NCBI RefSeq assembly: GCF_017745215.1
Contig: NZ_JAGHZV010000004.1
Location: 162,931 to 226,930 of the forward strand
Origin: Sphingomonas sp.
GTDB taxonomy: Bacteria; Pseudomonadota; Alphaproteobacteria; Sphingomonadales; Sphingomonadaceae
Length of the DNA: 64,000 nt
Reading direction: 5' to 3'
Within the stretch, counting starts at the first letter, position 1, and each line of letters begins with the position of its first letter. Below, one piece after another: positions 1 to 9,123 of this stretch. Below the pieces are notes generated by a model that had not been told where the DNA came from, did not search any database, and was given only the letters and a program-made list of their open reading frames with translations. Both the position numbers and the translations under genes were made by a program.

Positions 1-353
1 AGCGCCACCGCGACGATCATCGGCGAGCCGAGCATCGCCTCGATGTACTTGTTGAATAGCACGCCGAGGATCGCCGAGGGGATGAAGCCGACGATCACGT
101 TGCGCACGAAGCGGATCGACACCGGGTCGACCTTGAGCAGTCCCTGGAGCACCGCCCAGAAGGTCCGCCAGTAGAGCACCACCACCGCCAGGATCGCGCC
201 GAGCTGGATGACGATGTTGAACAGCGCCCAGCGCGCCGAATCATAGCCGAGCAGTTCGGAGGCGAGGATCAGGTGCCCGGTCGACGAGACCGGCAGGAAT
301 TCGGTGACCCCCTCGACGATGCCAAGCAGGATGATGACGAGTATTTCGATCAC
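1..353 (-). CDS. uppP: Undecaprenyl-diphosphatase UppP (BacA), N-terminal part, runs off the left edge
   Basis: Integral membrane enzyme that dephosphorylates undecaprenyl diphosphate and so recycles the lipid carrier for peptidoglycan. The visible 117 residues start at a GTG and contain the family's first signature, [15 protein letters not shown], followed by hydrophobic segments; a conserved [22 protein letters not shown] stretch follows. The C-terminal half lies beyond base 1. The GTG start gives an N-terminus [14 protein letters not shown] that aligns with the family start. It belongs to the chromosomal side of the window and is read away from the integrated element. Identification by family signature is firm. 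Confidence 0.9.
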   Translation of the reverse strand, partial: MIEILVIILLGIVEGVTEFLPVSSTGHLILASELLGYDSARWALFNIVIQLGAILAVVVLYWRTFWAVLQGLLKVDPVSIRFVRNVIVGFIPSAILGVLFNKYIEAMLGSPMIVAVA

Positions 354-417
354 GCTACGCCCCCTTCACTGCGGGGCGCCCGCGCGAGCGCCCTCCGCGC
401 GTATTCTTCGATGAGCC

Positions 418-1344
418 TCAGGCCGCCTCGGCCGAGCCGAACCGGCCGTGGCGGCGATATTGCACCAGCCAACCCGGCGCGACGCTGCCCAGCGGCACCG
501 GCGCGATGCCGAGCGCGGCGAAGCCCGGTGCCCCGTCCGCGACGACATTGTCGGCCTTGAGCATCCGCCACTGGTCCCCACTGATCGGCGTCCCCGGCAT
601 CGCCGCGACGAGTGCGCCGATCGGGTCGGGCAGGTCGACGAGTGCCGGCGCGCGGCCGATCTCGCTCGCGATCCACTGGAACAGCTCGGCCATGGTCAGC
701 ACGTCGGGTCCGCCCAGCGCATAGGTCTTGCCGCCGTGCGCCACCGGGTCGGCGAGCGCGGCGACGATCGCTTCGGCGGCATTGACCACCCACGCGGGCT
801 GGAAGCGGGTACGGCCCGCGAGCACCGGCACGATCCGCGATGCGGCGATCATCGCGGCGAAGCGGTTCACGAACTGGTCCTCGCGCCCGAACAGGAAGGA
901 GGGGCGCAGGACCGTCGCGCCGGGGAAGGCCTCGAGCACGACGCGCTCGCCCGCCGCCTTGGACTTGCCGTAGGCGGAGGGCGATTCGGCATCGGCACCG
1001 AGCGCCGAGACGTGGACCAGCGCGCCCGCACCGGCGCGGCTCGCAGCCTGGGCGACGGTCTGCGCGCCCTTGACGTGGATGGCGTGGAAGTCGCCGGCGA
1101 GCGTGCCGGCGAGGTTCACCACGGCGTCGGAGCCGTCGACGGCGCGGGCGATCGTCTCGGGCAGGGCGACGTCGGCGGCGACGAACTGGGTCTGGCCGAG
1201 CCCGCCCTGGGGCTTGAGGAACCAGGCTTCGCGCGGGCGGCGCTGGACGATTCGCACGCGCGCGCCGGCGCGCAGCAGTTCCTGCGCGGCATAGCGGCCC
1301 AGAAAGCCGCCGCCGCCGATCAGGGAAACGAGCTTGTCCTTCAT
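418..1344 (-). CDS. NAD(P)-binding protein of the NDUFA9 / atypical SDR family
   Basis: 308-residue Rossmann-fold protein. The N-terminus shows the dinucleotide-binding glycine motif GGGGFLGRY directly after the start, then VQRRPRE and VNLAG strands and a YGKSKAAGE segment as in extended/atypical short-chain dehydrogenases. Bacterial relatives are annotated as complex I NDUFA9-subunit-like proteins; a role in quinone or lipid metabolism is known only by family inference. The ATG at 1344 is chosen because the glycine motif begins a few residues later; an in-frame ATG at 1353 is equally usable. It sits 65 bases upstream of uppP on the same strand, so the two may be co-transcribed. Chromosomal flank. 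Confidence 0.8.
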   Translation of the reverse strand: MKDKLVSLIGGGGFLGRYAAQELLRAGARVRIVQRRPREAWFLKPQGGLGQTQFVAADVALPETIARAVDGSDAVVNLAGTLAGDFHAIHVKGAQTVAQAASRAGAGALVHVSALGADAESPSAYGKSKAAGERVVLEAFPGATVLRPSFLFGREDQFVNRFAAMIAASRIVPVLAGRTRFQPAWVVNAAEAIVAALADPVAHGGKTYALGGPDVLTMAELFQWIASEIGRAPALVDLPDPIGALVAAMPGTPISGDQWRMLKADNVVADGAPGFAALGIAPVPLGSVAPGWLVQYRRHGRFGSAEAA

Positions 1345-1634
1345 CGCAGCCATTGTCTCACACGAGCCTCGCACAGGGGGGACTCGTCCCATGCCGCGCC
1401 GGCGCGCAAACGGCAAGCGGCGGCTGCGCGGGCGTGGCGCGAAAGGCGAGCGTTGGGAGCAGCGGCGGGAGGAGTACGGCACCGCCGGGGTGGCGCCGGG
1501 CTGGTGCGGCCGCGAATTCCGGCGTGGGATATCAGTCGGCGCGGGACGCGGGCGCGCGAGGAATGTGCCGGGGCGGCCGAATGCCCGGTTGACAATCGGG
1601 AGCCGCCTCCCCTAGAGGCGCCCGCCTACCCCGT

Positions 1635-1721
1635 GCCCAGATGGCGGAATTGGTAGACGCACCAGCTTCAGGTGCTGGCGCTCGCAAGGGCGTGGAGGTT
1701 CGAGTCCTCTTCTGGGCACCA
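1635..1721 (+). tRNA. tRNA-Leu (anticodon CAG)
   Basis: 87-base class II tRNA including an encoded CCA. The acceptor arms GCCCAGA and TCTGGGC pair, the anticodon stem CCAGC/GCTGG flanks the loop TTCAGGT with anticodon CAG, a long variable arm follows, and the T-arm carries GGTTCGAGTCC. It reads CTG codons, the main Leu codon in this GC-rich genome. A tyrosine integrase gene begins 227 bases past its 3' end in the same direction, so this tRNA is very probably the attachment site of the element that follows. Confidence 0.97.
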
Positions 1722-1819
1722 TTTACCCCCCTCAAAAGGTCTCATAAGCCTCGACAAAACGGCAGAAATCTGCCATTTTTTCGATGTCGGGTCCTAAGCC
1801 GTCTCAACAGATTTCATAC

Positions 1820-1890
1820 GATGGCCCCACGAATCGGGCCACCGTTTGGACCATGGATGGCCCCACTTTTTTGATGGCCTTGGGGCCATC
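1820..1890. repeat. GATGGCC repeats between tRNA-Leu and the integrase gene
   Basis: The 11-mer GATGGCCCCAC occurs twice in direct orientation (1820-1830 and 1856-1866). It is followed by a perfect inverted repeat GATGGCC-TTGG-GGCCATC at 1873-1890, so the same GATGGCC core appears three times directly and once inverted within 71 bases. Position and spacing fit arm-type integrase or excisionase binding sites, or an autoregulatory operator upstream of int; that role is inference. Confidence 0.6.
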
Positions 1891-1947
1891 TGGAGAGAGT
1901 CGGGAATGGGTCGCTCAGGCTGGACCGCTTGATCGGGATTGTTCGCC

Positions 1948-3153
1948 ATGCCTTTGAAGGATCTGGAGATTCGCGCGCTCAAACCGCAGGAGCGCATCTA
2001 CAAGCGCACCGACGAGCGCGGCTTGTACATCGAGGTGCATCCGACCGGCTCGAAACTGTGGCGCTTCAAGTATCGCCACCTCGGCAAGGACAAGCGCATT
2101 GCGCTCGGCGGCTATCCGGAGGTCGGATTGGCCGAAGCGCGCCAGAAGCGGGATGACGCAAGGCGTCAGCTTCGTGAAGGCGTGGATCCCGGCGCCGAGC
2201 GCAAGCGCGCCAAGCTCCTCGCGATGTACAACGCCGCCAACCCGTTCGGGGACGTCGCGAAGGAATATATCGACAAGATGGTGCGGGAGGGCCGCGCGGA
2301 CACGACGGTCACCAAGGCTAACTGGCTGCTGGAGCAGCTCGCGCCAATCGCCACCCGCCCGCTCGCCGAGCTGAAGCCGGTTGACGTTCTCGCGGCGCTC
2401 AAGCGTATCGAGGCGAAGGGCAAGCACGAGACCGCGCGGCGCTGCCGCTCCTTCGCCGGCCGCGTCTTCCGCTACGGCGTCGCGACAGGCCGCTGCGAGG
2501 CCGACCCGACGTCGCTGCTCCGCGGAGCGCTGGTCACGCCCAGGACGAAGCATCATGCTGCGATTCTCGAGCCGAAGGCGGTGGGCGAACTGCTTCGATC
2601 GATCGACGCCTATTCGGGCCATCTGATCACGCGGCTCGCGATGCAGGTGTCGCCCCATGTCATGGCCCGACCCGGCGAGCTCCGGCACGCCCGATGGCCC
2701 GAGATCGATTTCGAAAATGCCGTGTGGAAGATTCCGGCGGAGCGGATGAAGATGCGTCGGCCGCACGCCGTGCCCTTGTCGCGGCAAGTGGTGGCCTATC
2801 TGACTGAGCTCCACGAGCTGACCGGCCCGGACGGCTTTGTGTTCCCGGCATTCCACACTTCGCGCCGGCCGCTCAGCGAGAATACCGTCAACCAAGCGTT
2901 CCGGCGCATGGGCTATGCGGTGGGAGAAGTCACTGCCCACGGCCTGAGGACGACTGCATCCACGCTGCTCAACGAGAGCGGCAAGTGGAACCCCGATGCG
3001 ATCGAGCGCTCGCTCGCGCACGCCGATACCGATTCGATCCGCGGCACCTACAATCGCGGCCGCTACTGGGAGGAACGCGTGGCGATGCACCAGTGGTGGA
3101 GCGACTATCTCGATCAGCTGCGGGCGGCGGTGCCGCGTTCGAAGACCGCTTAA
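1948..3153 (+). CDS. int: Tyrosine recombinase / site-specific integrase (P4-type, DUF4102 N-terminus)
   Basis: 401-residue integrase that would catalyse insertion and excision of the element at the neighbouring tRNA-Leu. The N-terminal ~90 residues form the DUF4102-type arm-binding domain (RGLYIEVHPTGSKLWRFKYR, ALGGYPEVGLAEAR), residues ~105-190 the core-binding domain and ~205-385 the catalytic domain. The catalytic residues are in place: Arg near 241 in ARPGELRHARW, the HGLR box near 331, His near 358 and the nucleophile Tyr near 368 in GTYNRGRY. The ATG at 1948 is preferred over a TTG at 1939 because it starts the conserved PLKDLEIRAL segment. Full length with no visible lesion, so the element may still be mobile. 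Confidence 0.95.
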   Translation: MPLKDLEIRALKPQERIYKRTDERGLYIEVHPTGSKLWRFKYRHLGKDKRIALGGYPEVGLAEARQKRDDARRQLREGVDPGAERKRAKLLAMYNAANPFGDVAKEYIDKMVREGRADTTVTKANWLLEQLAPIATRPLAELKPVDVLAALKRIEAKGKHETARRCRSFAGRVFRYGVATGRCEADPTSLLRGALVTPRTKHHAAILEPKAVGELLRSIDAYSGHLITRLAMQVSPHVMARPGELRHARWPEIDFENAVWKIPAERMKMRRPHAVPLSRQVVAYLTELHELTGPDGFVFPAFHTSRRPLSENTVNQAFRRMGYAVGEVTAHGLRTTASTLLNESGKWNPDAIERSLAHADTDSIRGTYNRGRYWEERVAMHQWWSDYLDQLRAAVPRSKTA

Positions 3154-3349
3154 GTAACCTCGCGATCGGAAGAATGCGGTGCACGGGGGTATGGTTATCG
3201 CTCAAGGCCTGCCCGGTTTCGATCTAACGGGTGGCATTGCCCGGTATGCGTCGCTGTCATCGACAGCTGCGCTGTCAAAGATCGGACATGCACGTTTTCA
3301 TGGGTCGGATGCATCCAGAAGCCGCCATCCTTCAAGGATTGCAGCTGGG

Positions 3350-5116
3350 TCAGCCGCCGGCCTCGGCGCACAACGGCAGGACGAACGCGAACGAGGTGCC
3401 GTCACCGAGATTCGCGGCGCTCAACTGCCCACCCATATCGCCGACGATCCCATAGCTGATCGAGAGCCCGAGCCCGGTTCCTTCCTGCGCTCCCTTGGTG
3501 GTGAAGAACGGCTCGAAGATGTGCGGGAGCACCTCGGCGGGAATGCCGCCGCCGTTGTCCGACACCGTCACCTCGGCCCCGCTCTCCACCTTGTGCACCC
3601 GGATGCGCAGCCGCGGCCGTTCGGTCCGGTTCGTGCGGAACGCCCCGAGCGCATTGGAGACGAGATTGGCGACCACCTGCTCGATCAGGCTGGGGTGGCC
3701 TCGGACCATCACGCCGTCCGCGATATCCAGCTCCACCGCGCATCCGTCTAGCCGAGCCGTCTCGCCGAAAAAGCCGACCGCCGAGCGCACCGCCTCGCCC
3801 AGGTCGAACGGGCGCGGCTGCTCGGCAGGCTTGCGGCCGAACACGCGCATATGGTCGATGATCGCGGCGGCGCGGGCGGTCTGCTCGGCGATGCGCGCGA
3901 GCTTCTGCTCGAGATAGTCCGGCTCGGCCCGGCCTTCGGCCACCCTCGCCCGGGCGTTGTCGGCGGTCAGCCGAATGACGTTGAGCGGCTGGTTGAGCTC
4001 GTGCGCGGTGACCGTCGCCAGCTCGCCGAGCGTCGCCAGCTTGGCGCCGTGGAGCAGGCGGCGCTGGTCGGCGCGCTGGCGCGTCACGTCCTCGTGGATC
4101 GCGATGAAGCCGCCGTCGGGGAGGCGCGTGCGGCGGATCGCGACGATCCGATCGCCCATCGGCATCTCGAACGCGAGCGAGGGGCCGTCCCATTCGGTCG
4201 CGCGGCAGAGCGTTTCGAAGGGCGCCATTTCGGGCGCCGCATAGGCGCCAGCGGCGGCGTGCATGTCCACGAGCCCGGCAAGCGTGATCCCGTCGCCCGA
4301 TTGCGGGGGAAGGCCCGCCAGCCCCGCGAAATTGGGATTGCTCGCGCGCAGCCGGCCCGCCGCGTCGAAGATCGCCACGCCTTCGGCCATATGCTCGAAG
4401 GTCGACTGGAGCGTGCGCGTGCGTTCCTCGATCACGGCCTGCTGCCCCGCGTGGAGTTCGGCAAGGCGAAGCGACATTGCGTTGATCGCCTCTGACACGG
4501 CGCGCAGGTCTGGCGCACCGCGCGGCTCGAGCGTGGCGCCGAATGCGCCGCCGCGGATACGCTCGGCGGTCTTGCGGACGGCGCGCAGGTGGCGCGACAG
4601 ATAGCGGCTGAACTGCCACGACGCGATTGCGGAAGCGCCGAGCAGTACCAGCGCCAGCAGCAGCACCGGCACGACAAGGCCGCGCAACGTGTCGTGCAGC
4701 CCGTCGAGCTGGGCGCGCGCGGTGATCGATCCGACAGGTTCGCCCTTGTGGACGACCGGGAGCGTGCGAAGCGGCAGCGTGTCGACGATCTTGTCGGCGA
4801 GCTCGGCCCTGGCCACCAGCCGGCCCTCGCGATCGCGCACCTCGAGCGCGGCGAGGTCGGCCGCCTGCACATAATCGGCCGCGAGATGCCGCACGGTCGG
4901 GACGTCGCCGGCAGCGAGCGGGCCGGCAAGCTGGCGCGCCACGAATTCGGAATTGACCGTGGCGTCGCGCTCGATCTCGCGCTCGAGCGCACCTTCGGCG
5001 AAGGCCAGCACGGTCGCGATCAGCAGCGCCAGCAGCAGCGCTTCGACCGCGGCCACGCCAAGCGCCCGGCGTGCGTCGAAGCTGAGGCGATCGATCCAGC
5101 GGCCGACCACCTGCAT
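3350..5116 (-). CDS. Membrane sensor histidine kinase with HAMP and PAS domains
   Basis: 588-residue two-component kinase. Two transmembrane helices (about 17-40 and 147-168) enclose a periplasmic sensor, then come a HAMP-like linker (~169-220), a coiled coil, a PAS domain (~236-345, FEHMAEGVAIFDAAGRL) and the transmitter. The H-box AHELNQPLNVI carries the phospho-accepting His near 372; the ATP-binding part shows the N-box VANLVSNALGAF and G-boxes DNGGGIP and GTGLGLS. This transmitter type resembles the DctB/FixL-like HisKA group. Its ATG overlaps the stop of the preceding response-regulator gene by one base (TGATG), so translation is coupled and the two are probably partners. The signal is not deducible. 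Confidence 0.9.
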   Translation of the reverse strand: MQVVGRWIDRLSFDARRALGVAAVEALLLALLIATVLAFAEGALEREIERDATVNSEFVARQLAGPLAAGDVPTVRHLAADYVQAADLAALEVRDREGRLVARAELADKIVDTLPLRTLPVVHKGEPVGSITARAQLDGLHDTLRGLVVPVLLLALVLLGASAIASWQFSRYLSRHLRAVRKTAERIRGGAFGATLEPRGAPDLRAVSEAINAMSLRLAELHAGQQAVIEERTRTLQSTFEHMAEGVAIFDAAGRLRASNPNFAGLAGLPPQSGDGITLAGLVDMHAAAGAYAAPEMAPFETLCRATEWDGPSLAFEMPMGDRIVAIRRTRLPDGGFIAIHEDVTRQRADQRRLLHGAKLATLGELATVTAHELNQPLNVIRLTADNARARVAEGRAEPDYLEQKLARIAEQTARAAAIIDHMRVFGRKPAEQPRPFDLGEAVRSAVGFFGETARLDGCAVELDIADGVMVRGHPSLIEQVVANLVSNALGAFRTNRTERPRLRIRVHKVESGAEVTVSDNGGGIPAEVLPHIFEPFFTTKGAQEGTGLGLSISYGIVGDMGGQLSAANLGDGTSFAFVLPLCAEAGG

Positions 5117-6000
5117 CAGGGCGCAGCCGCCGCGAGTGCGGCGATGCCGTCGCTGCACAGGGCGCGTCCCGTGTCGGTCAGGCGCAGCATGATGCGGCGC
5201 CCGTCGCCAGGATCCTCGCGGCGGTCGAGCAAGCCGCGATCGGCGAGGTCGCCGATCCGCCGCAGGCCCGCGCTGGCGCTCGCTCCGCAGGCGAGCGCGA
5301 TGTTGGTCGCGGAAGCCTCGCCGGCATTGGCGTCGGCCTCGAACATCGCGAGCATCACGCGCCAGCCGACCGTGTCGAGCGCATGGCGCGCGAGCAGCCG
5401 GTCGAGCGCGCGCGCTTCCGCTACGAGGCGGCGCGACTGAAGAACCTCCCAGGCCCGGTCGACGCCGGGCGCGCCGATTGCCCGCATGGGCGGGGCGGGA
5501 GCCGGCAGGGGGGCGCGGATCTCGGCCATCTCGCGCAGCGCCGTCGCCAGCCCGCCTTCGAGCTGGCGGAAACGCTCGGCGAGCCCCTCGCGCACGGCGC
5601 GGTCGCGCTCGAGCGATCGCCAGGTACCGGCCGCGTCGGTCAGCGCATTGAGTAGCGCGATCCGCTCGATCGGCTTGGGCAGGAATGCAGAGACGCCAAG
5701 ACGCATCGCACCGTCGAGGTCCTCGAACTGCGCCGCGCCCGAGCAGAGGATCGCCTGGAGCAGCTCGCCGCGCTGACCCGCGGCGGTGCGAAGCTCGGAG
5801 AGGAGGCGAAGCCCGTCCATCTCGGGCAAATGCAGGTCGAGCAACAGCAGGCCAATCCGCGGCCGATCGCCGATCGCGAGCAGCGCCTCACCAGGGTCGC
5901 GCGCGCGAACGCACGCATGGCCGCCATCGGCGAGCATCTCGCCGAGCGCCTCGGCGCAGGCGTCGTCATCCTCGACGAGCAGGATTTCGGGAGCGTGCAT
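5116..6000 (-). CDS. Response regulator with C-terminal MarR-like winged-helix output
   Basis: 294 residues. The receiver domain (1-~120) has the acidic pair EDDD after LLV, the phospho-acceptor Asp55 in LLLLDLHLPEMDG and the conserved Lys in FLPKPIE. A central helical linker is followed by a MarR-type winged helix (~170-290) with ACGASASAGLRRIGDLADRGL and a wing region DPGDGRRIMLRLTDTG. REC-MarR fusions are uncommon, although the architecture is clear here. The start at 6000 is chosen because APEILLVEDD follows immediately; the open frame extends further upstream. It lies first in a two-gene unit with the kinase and presumably is its target. Target promoters are unknown. Confidence 0.85.
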   Translation of the reverse strand: MHAPEILLVEDDDACAEALGEMLADGGHACVRARDPGEALLAIGDRPRIGLLLLDLHLPEMDGLRLLSELRTAAGQRGELLQAILCSGAAQFEDLDGAMRLGVSAFLPKPIERIALLNALTDAAGTWRSLERDRAVREGLAERFRQLEGGLATALREMAEIRAPLPAPAPPMRAIGAPGVDRAWEVLQSRRLVAEARALDRLLARHALDTVGWRVMLAMFEADANAGEASATNIALACGASASAGLRRIGDLADRGLLDRREDPGDGRRIMLRLTDTGRALCSDGIAALAAAAP

Positions 6001-6056
6001 CCGCGCGGCTTGGCAGATCGTGCTTAAGGGCGCGTTGGGCGCGGCCATCAGGAAAA

Positions 6057-7226
6057 TTACCTAGGCTGGCCGAACATCGCCCGATCGAAGTCGCGCGGCC
6101 CCATCGGCTTGCCGAGCAGCCAGCCCTGCCCGATGTCGCAGCCCGCCTCGCGGAAGGAGAGGAGCTGCGCCTGGGTCTCGATGCCTTCCGCAACGCATTT
6201 GGCGCCCAGCGCATGCGCATAGGCGGCGAGGCCCTGGACGATGCGCGGCCCGGCCTCGGTCGCGAGGCGCTCGGCGAAGCGCCTGTCGAGCTTGAGCTCG
6301 GTGATCGGCGCGTCGATCAGCCGGTCGAAGCGGTTCTGCCCGGCACCGAAATCATCGAGCGAGAGCCCGAAGCCGGCGAGCCGCAGCCGTACCAGCGTCT
6401 CGAGCGCGGTATCGCGAAGCCGTGCCGCGGCGGTCTCGGTCAGTTCGAAGGTGATGCGTTCGCGCAAGCCCCGTTCGGAGCCGATCAGCCGCCGCAGTCG
6501 ATCGACCAGCGTCGCGTCGTCGAGCACCGCGCCTGAGAGATTGATCGACACGCGCGACCGGAAGCCGCGCCGGGCCCAGCGGGCGATATCGGTGGCGGCA
6601 TGCGCCACGACATGCTCGGTCAACCGTCCCGCCAGGGAGAATTGCTCGGCCGCCGCGACGAAGCGCTCGGCGGGGACCGGGCCGCCCAACGCAGGGGATT
6701 CCCAGCGCGCGAGCGCCTCGAATCCGACCAGATCGCCAGTCCGAAGATCATATTGCGGCTGATAGGCAAGGTCGATCTCGTGCCGGTCGATCGCCTCGGC
6801 AAGCAAATCGCGCTCGATCCGCTGGACGGAGTCCGGAAGCGGCTCCTCTCCGGACGGCGCATCGGCGACGAGCAGCCGTGCGAGCCGGGCCATCGGGATC
6901 GGCTTGGGAATGCTGCCGGCGACGTCGAAACCCATGTCGCGCGCCGCCCGCGCGCTCGCGTCGAGCACCATCGGATCGAAGCCGCTGACGAGGATCAGGC
7001 GAGGACGGTTCGGCAGATCGCGGCAGCGGCGCAGGAGCTGCGGCCCGTCCTGTTCGCCGAGCTGGAGGTCGAGCACGGCGAAGGCGGCCCAGCTCCAGTC
7101 CTGCTCGGTGACGCGGCGCGGATCGGTGAAGGTGCGGCAGGCGCCGCCGCGATCGCCGATCCCCTCGGCCAGCGCCTCGCCGACCAGCGGATCGTCGTCG
7201 ATCACCATGACGTTGGGCAGGGACAT
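6057..7226 (-). CDS. Response regulator with EAL c-di-GMP phosphodiesterase domain (RocR-like)
   Basis: 389 residues: an N-terminal receiver (VIDDD, phospho-acceptor Asp53 in VLDLQLGEQDG, Lys in IPKPIP) and a C-terminal EAL domain (~135-380). The catalytic signature looks intact: GFEALARW (EAL), SINLSG, ELTE, the metal-binding LDDFGAG, ELKLDRRF and AEGIET. It should therefore hydrolyse c-di-GMP under phosphorylation control. The ATG at 7226 begins SLPNVMVIDDD; the open frame runs much farther upstream in antisense to the CsgG-like gene and that part is not credible. Gene order (kinase, REC-MarR, REC-EAL, divergent CsgG-like secretion gene) suggests control of surface attachment. Confidence 0.9.
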   Translation of the reverse strand: MSLPNVMVIDDDPLVGEALAEGIGDRGGACRTFTDPRRVTEQDWSWAAFAVLDLQLGEQDGPQLLRRCRDLPNRPRLILVSGFDPMVLDASARAARDMGFDVAGSIPKPIPMARLARLLVADAPSGEEPLPDSVQRIERDLLAEAIDRHEIDLAYQPQYDLRTGDLVGFEALARWESPALGGPVPAERFVAAAEQFSLAGRLTEHVVAHAATDIARWARRGFRSRVSINLSGAVLDDATLVDRLRRLIGSERGLRERITFELTETAAARLRDTALETLVRLRLAGFGLSLDDFGAGQNRFDRLIDAPITELKLDRRFAERLATEAGPRIVQGLAAYAHALGAKCVAEGIETQAQLLSFREAGCDIGQGWLLGKPMGPRDFDRAMFGQPR

Positions 7227-7376
7227 TTGATGCTCCGATGATTGTCCGCTCCGGATAGCGCGCGCGAGACGGTCTCGATTTCGCGATGACACCGGATCGA
7301 GGCGATCCCGCGCCGATCCCGCCGATCCGCCGCGAGTTGCCCGCCGCAACGCGATTCGGACGGCTACCTCAGCGCC

Positions 7377-8207
7377 ATGGACATCAGCTTCCCCGATCTG
7401 GGCCGCACCGCCGCGGCGCTCGCCATCGCCGCGTCGCTCGGCGCGTGCACCGGATTTCCGGCGCGCGAGACCGCTGCCGGCATCCGCACGGCGTCGCAAT
7501 TCCCGGTCACGTCGAACGAGACGCCCTATTCGGCGTGTCTCCGGGCGCTGGCCGCCGCGCCGGGCGTCAATCTGCCCGCGATCGCGGTCGGCGAGGTGGC
7601 CGACAAGACCGGCCAGTTCAGCGTGCAGGACCATGGCTATGCGCTGAGCCAGGGCGCGACCGAGATGGTGATCAGCGCCTTCCACAAGACCGGCAAGGTC
7701 CGCCTGGTCGAGCGCGCCGACCTGCGCGTCGCCAACCAGGAGCTGACCTTCCGCAAGAACACGCTGGTTTCCGACCCGCTCAAGCCCGGCGCGCTGCGCC
7801 AGATCGACTTCTACGTCGTCGGCGCGCTCACCGAGCTCAACTACAACATATTGAGCCAGGGCGCGGGGCTCTGGATCAAGGGGATCGGCGGCGGCGCCAA
7901 GGCCGCCGTGGTCAACGTCGCGCTCGACCTGCGCATGGTGAACGCGCGCACGCTGGAGGTCGCGCATGTCGTGACGCTTCAGAAGCAGATCGTCGGCCGC
8001 GAGGTCGAGGCCAATGTGTTCCGCTTCTTCAGCGGCACTTTGGTCGAACTGGACGCCGGGAAGATCCGCAACGAGCCGCTGCAGCTCGGCGTCCGCTCCG
8101 TGGCCGAGATGGCGGTGCATGAGATCATGACCGACTATCTCGGCCTCCCCCCAAGCGAAGGATGCCGCCGCACCGACGGCGGCGCCGCGGCCCCCAACAG
8201 CAAGTGA
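7377..8207 (+). CDS. CsgG/HfaB-family outer-membrane secretion lipoprotein
   Basis: 276 residues with a lipoprotein signal: a hydrophobic segment ending in SLGAC, lipidated Cys at 24. The body carries CsgG features, IAVGEVADKTGQF, then TEMVISAFHKTGKVRLVER and the strand region DFYVVGALTELNYNI. CsgG forms the outer-membrane pore for curli subunits; the Caulobacter relative HfaB anchors the holdfast. The next two genes encode signal-peptide proteins, as expected for secreted subunits of such a channel. It is divergent from the EAL regulator, which suggests c-di-GMP-linked control. Whether it acts as a curli exporter or an anchor protein is not decided by sequence. Confidence 0.85.
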   Translation: MDISFPDLGRTAAALAIAASLGACTGFPARETAAGIRTASQFPVTSNETPYSACLRALAAAPGVNLPAIAVGEVADKTGQFSVQDHGYALSQGATEMVISAFHKTGKVRLVERADLRVANQELTFRKNTLVSDPLKPGALRQIDFYVVGALTELNYNILSQGAGLWIKGIGGGAKAAVVNVALDLRMVNARTLEVAHVVTLQKQIVGREVEANVFRFFSGTLVELDAGKIRNEPLQLGVRSVAEMAVHEIMTDYLGLPPSEGCRRTDGGAAAPNSK

Positions 8208-8218
8208 AGGATTATCCC

Positions 8219-9058
8219 ATGAAGAACACGACCCTGAAGAACGCCGCCGGCATCGCCGCGATGGCGGCGGGGATCGCGCTGGCCACGCCCGCGCTGGCGC
8301 AGGACAGCGTCCGCTGGAGCTGGGACCGCACGCGCACCGACACCTCGACCAAGGTCGACACCTCGACGCTCGACGCGCTGCCGACCGGCGACATGGCGGT
8401 GCAGGCCGCGCAGATCTACATCGGCAACGTCCATGCCCAGGCGGACGCGCAGGCGTCGATCGTGCCCGTTTCCGGCACGCTGCTCGAGGCCGACACGCTC
8501 GGCCATGTCGAGGCCGATGCCAGCGGCTATGCCAACCTCTACACCGCCTCGGCCGAGGTGCCGATGTCGGTGAGCATGGGCCAGTCCCATGTCGGCAACA
8601 TCGACCCGGCCTCGGCCCAGGTGCCGACCGCGTCCGACCCGACCTCGACCGACGCCAACCAGGCGTTCGCCGAAGCGCGGATGACCGACTCCGCCAACGG
8701 GCTGTTCCAGCCGCACGACGTGACCGCGCATGCGAACGCGACCGGCATCGTCGATGCGACCGCCTCGTCCGAGGCCCGCGGGACGAGCAACGCCGCGCAG
8801 CTCGAGCTCGCCGCGCCGCCCGCCGAGCTGGCCTCGGCCGACCCGACCGGCGGCTATGTCACCAACGCGCTGATGTCGGCGGACCTGACGCAGCTCAGCG
8901 TCGGCCGCACCGAAGCGCACGCGACGACGGGCGTGTCGATGAACAACACCGGCGCGCTCGGCGCGCTCGACCGGCCGATCGCCGCGGCGACGGCGACGTC
9001 GATCGGCAACCTCGGCACCGCGACGGTCCGGATCGGCACGCTCGACCTCGGGCTGTGA
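8219..9058 (+). CDS. Secreted protein, possible CsgG-dependent surface subunit
   Basis: 279 residues, starting 12 bases after the CsgG-like gene with an AAGGA ribosome site. The N-terminus is a Sec signal peptide ending LATPALAQ. The mature part is rich in Ala, Thr, Ser and Asp, has no cysteine and contains recurring IGN/VGN pieces (IYIGNVHAQA, SHVGNIDPAS, ATSIGNLGTA) in a low-complexity beta-prone background. No catalytic motif is seen. Position suggests a secreted adhesin or fibre component that uses the adjacent channel, comparable in arrangement to hfa/csg operons. The family is not recognised; function is inferred only from context. Confidence 0.65.
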   Translation: MKNTTLKNAAGIAAMAAGIALATPALAQDSVRWSWDRTRTDTSTKVDTSTLDALPTGDMAVQAAQIYIGNVHAQADAQASIVPVSGTLLEADTLGHVEADASGYANLYTASAEVPMSVSMGQSHVGNIDPASAQVPTASDPTSTDANQAFAEARMTDSANGLFQPHDVTAHANATGIVDATASSEARGTSNAAQLELAAPPAELASADPTGGYVTNALMSADLTQLSVGRTEAHATTGVSMNNTGALGALDRPIAAATATSIGNLGTATVRIGTLDLGL

Positions 9059-9123
9059 TGCCGACGGGGCCGGGCGGGTCTCCCGCCGCCCGGCCCCGTT
9101 TCACCCATCGAAAGGAGGAGGCG

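Noticed and set aside
7227..8120. Open frame extending the EAL regulator by ~298 residues upstream
   Set aside because: It lies antisense to the CsgG-like gene, and its composition (His/Arg/Gly/Ala runs) is shadow-like; the receiver domain begins right at the ATG at 7226.
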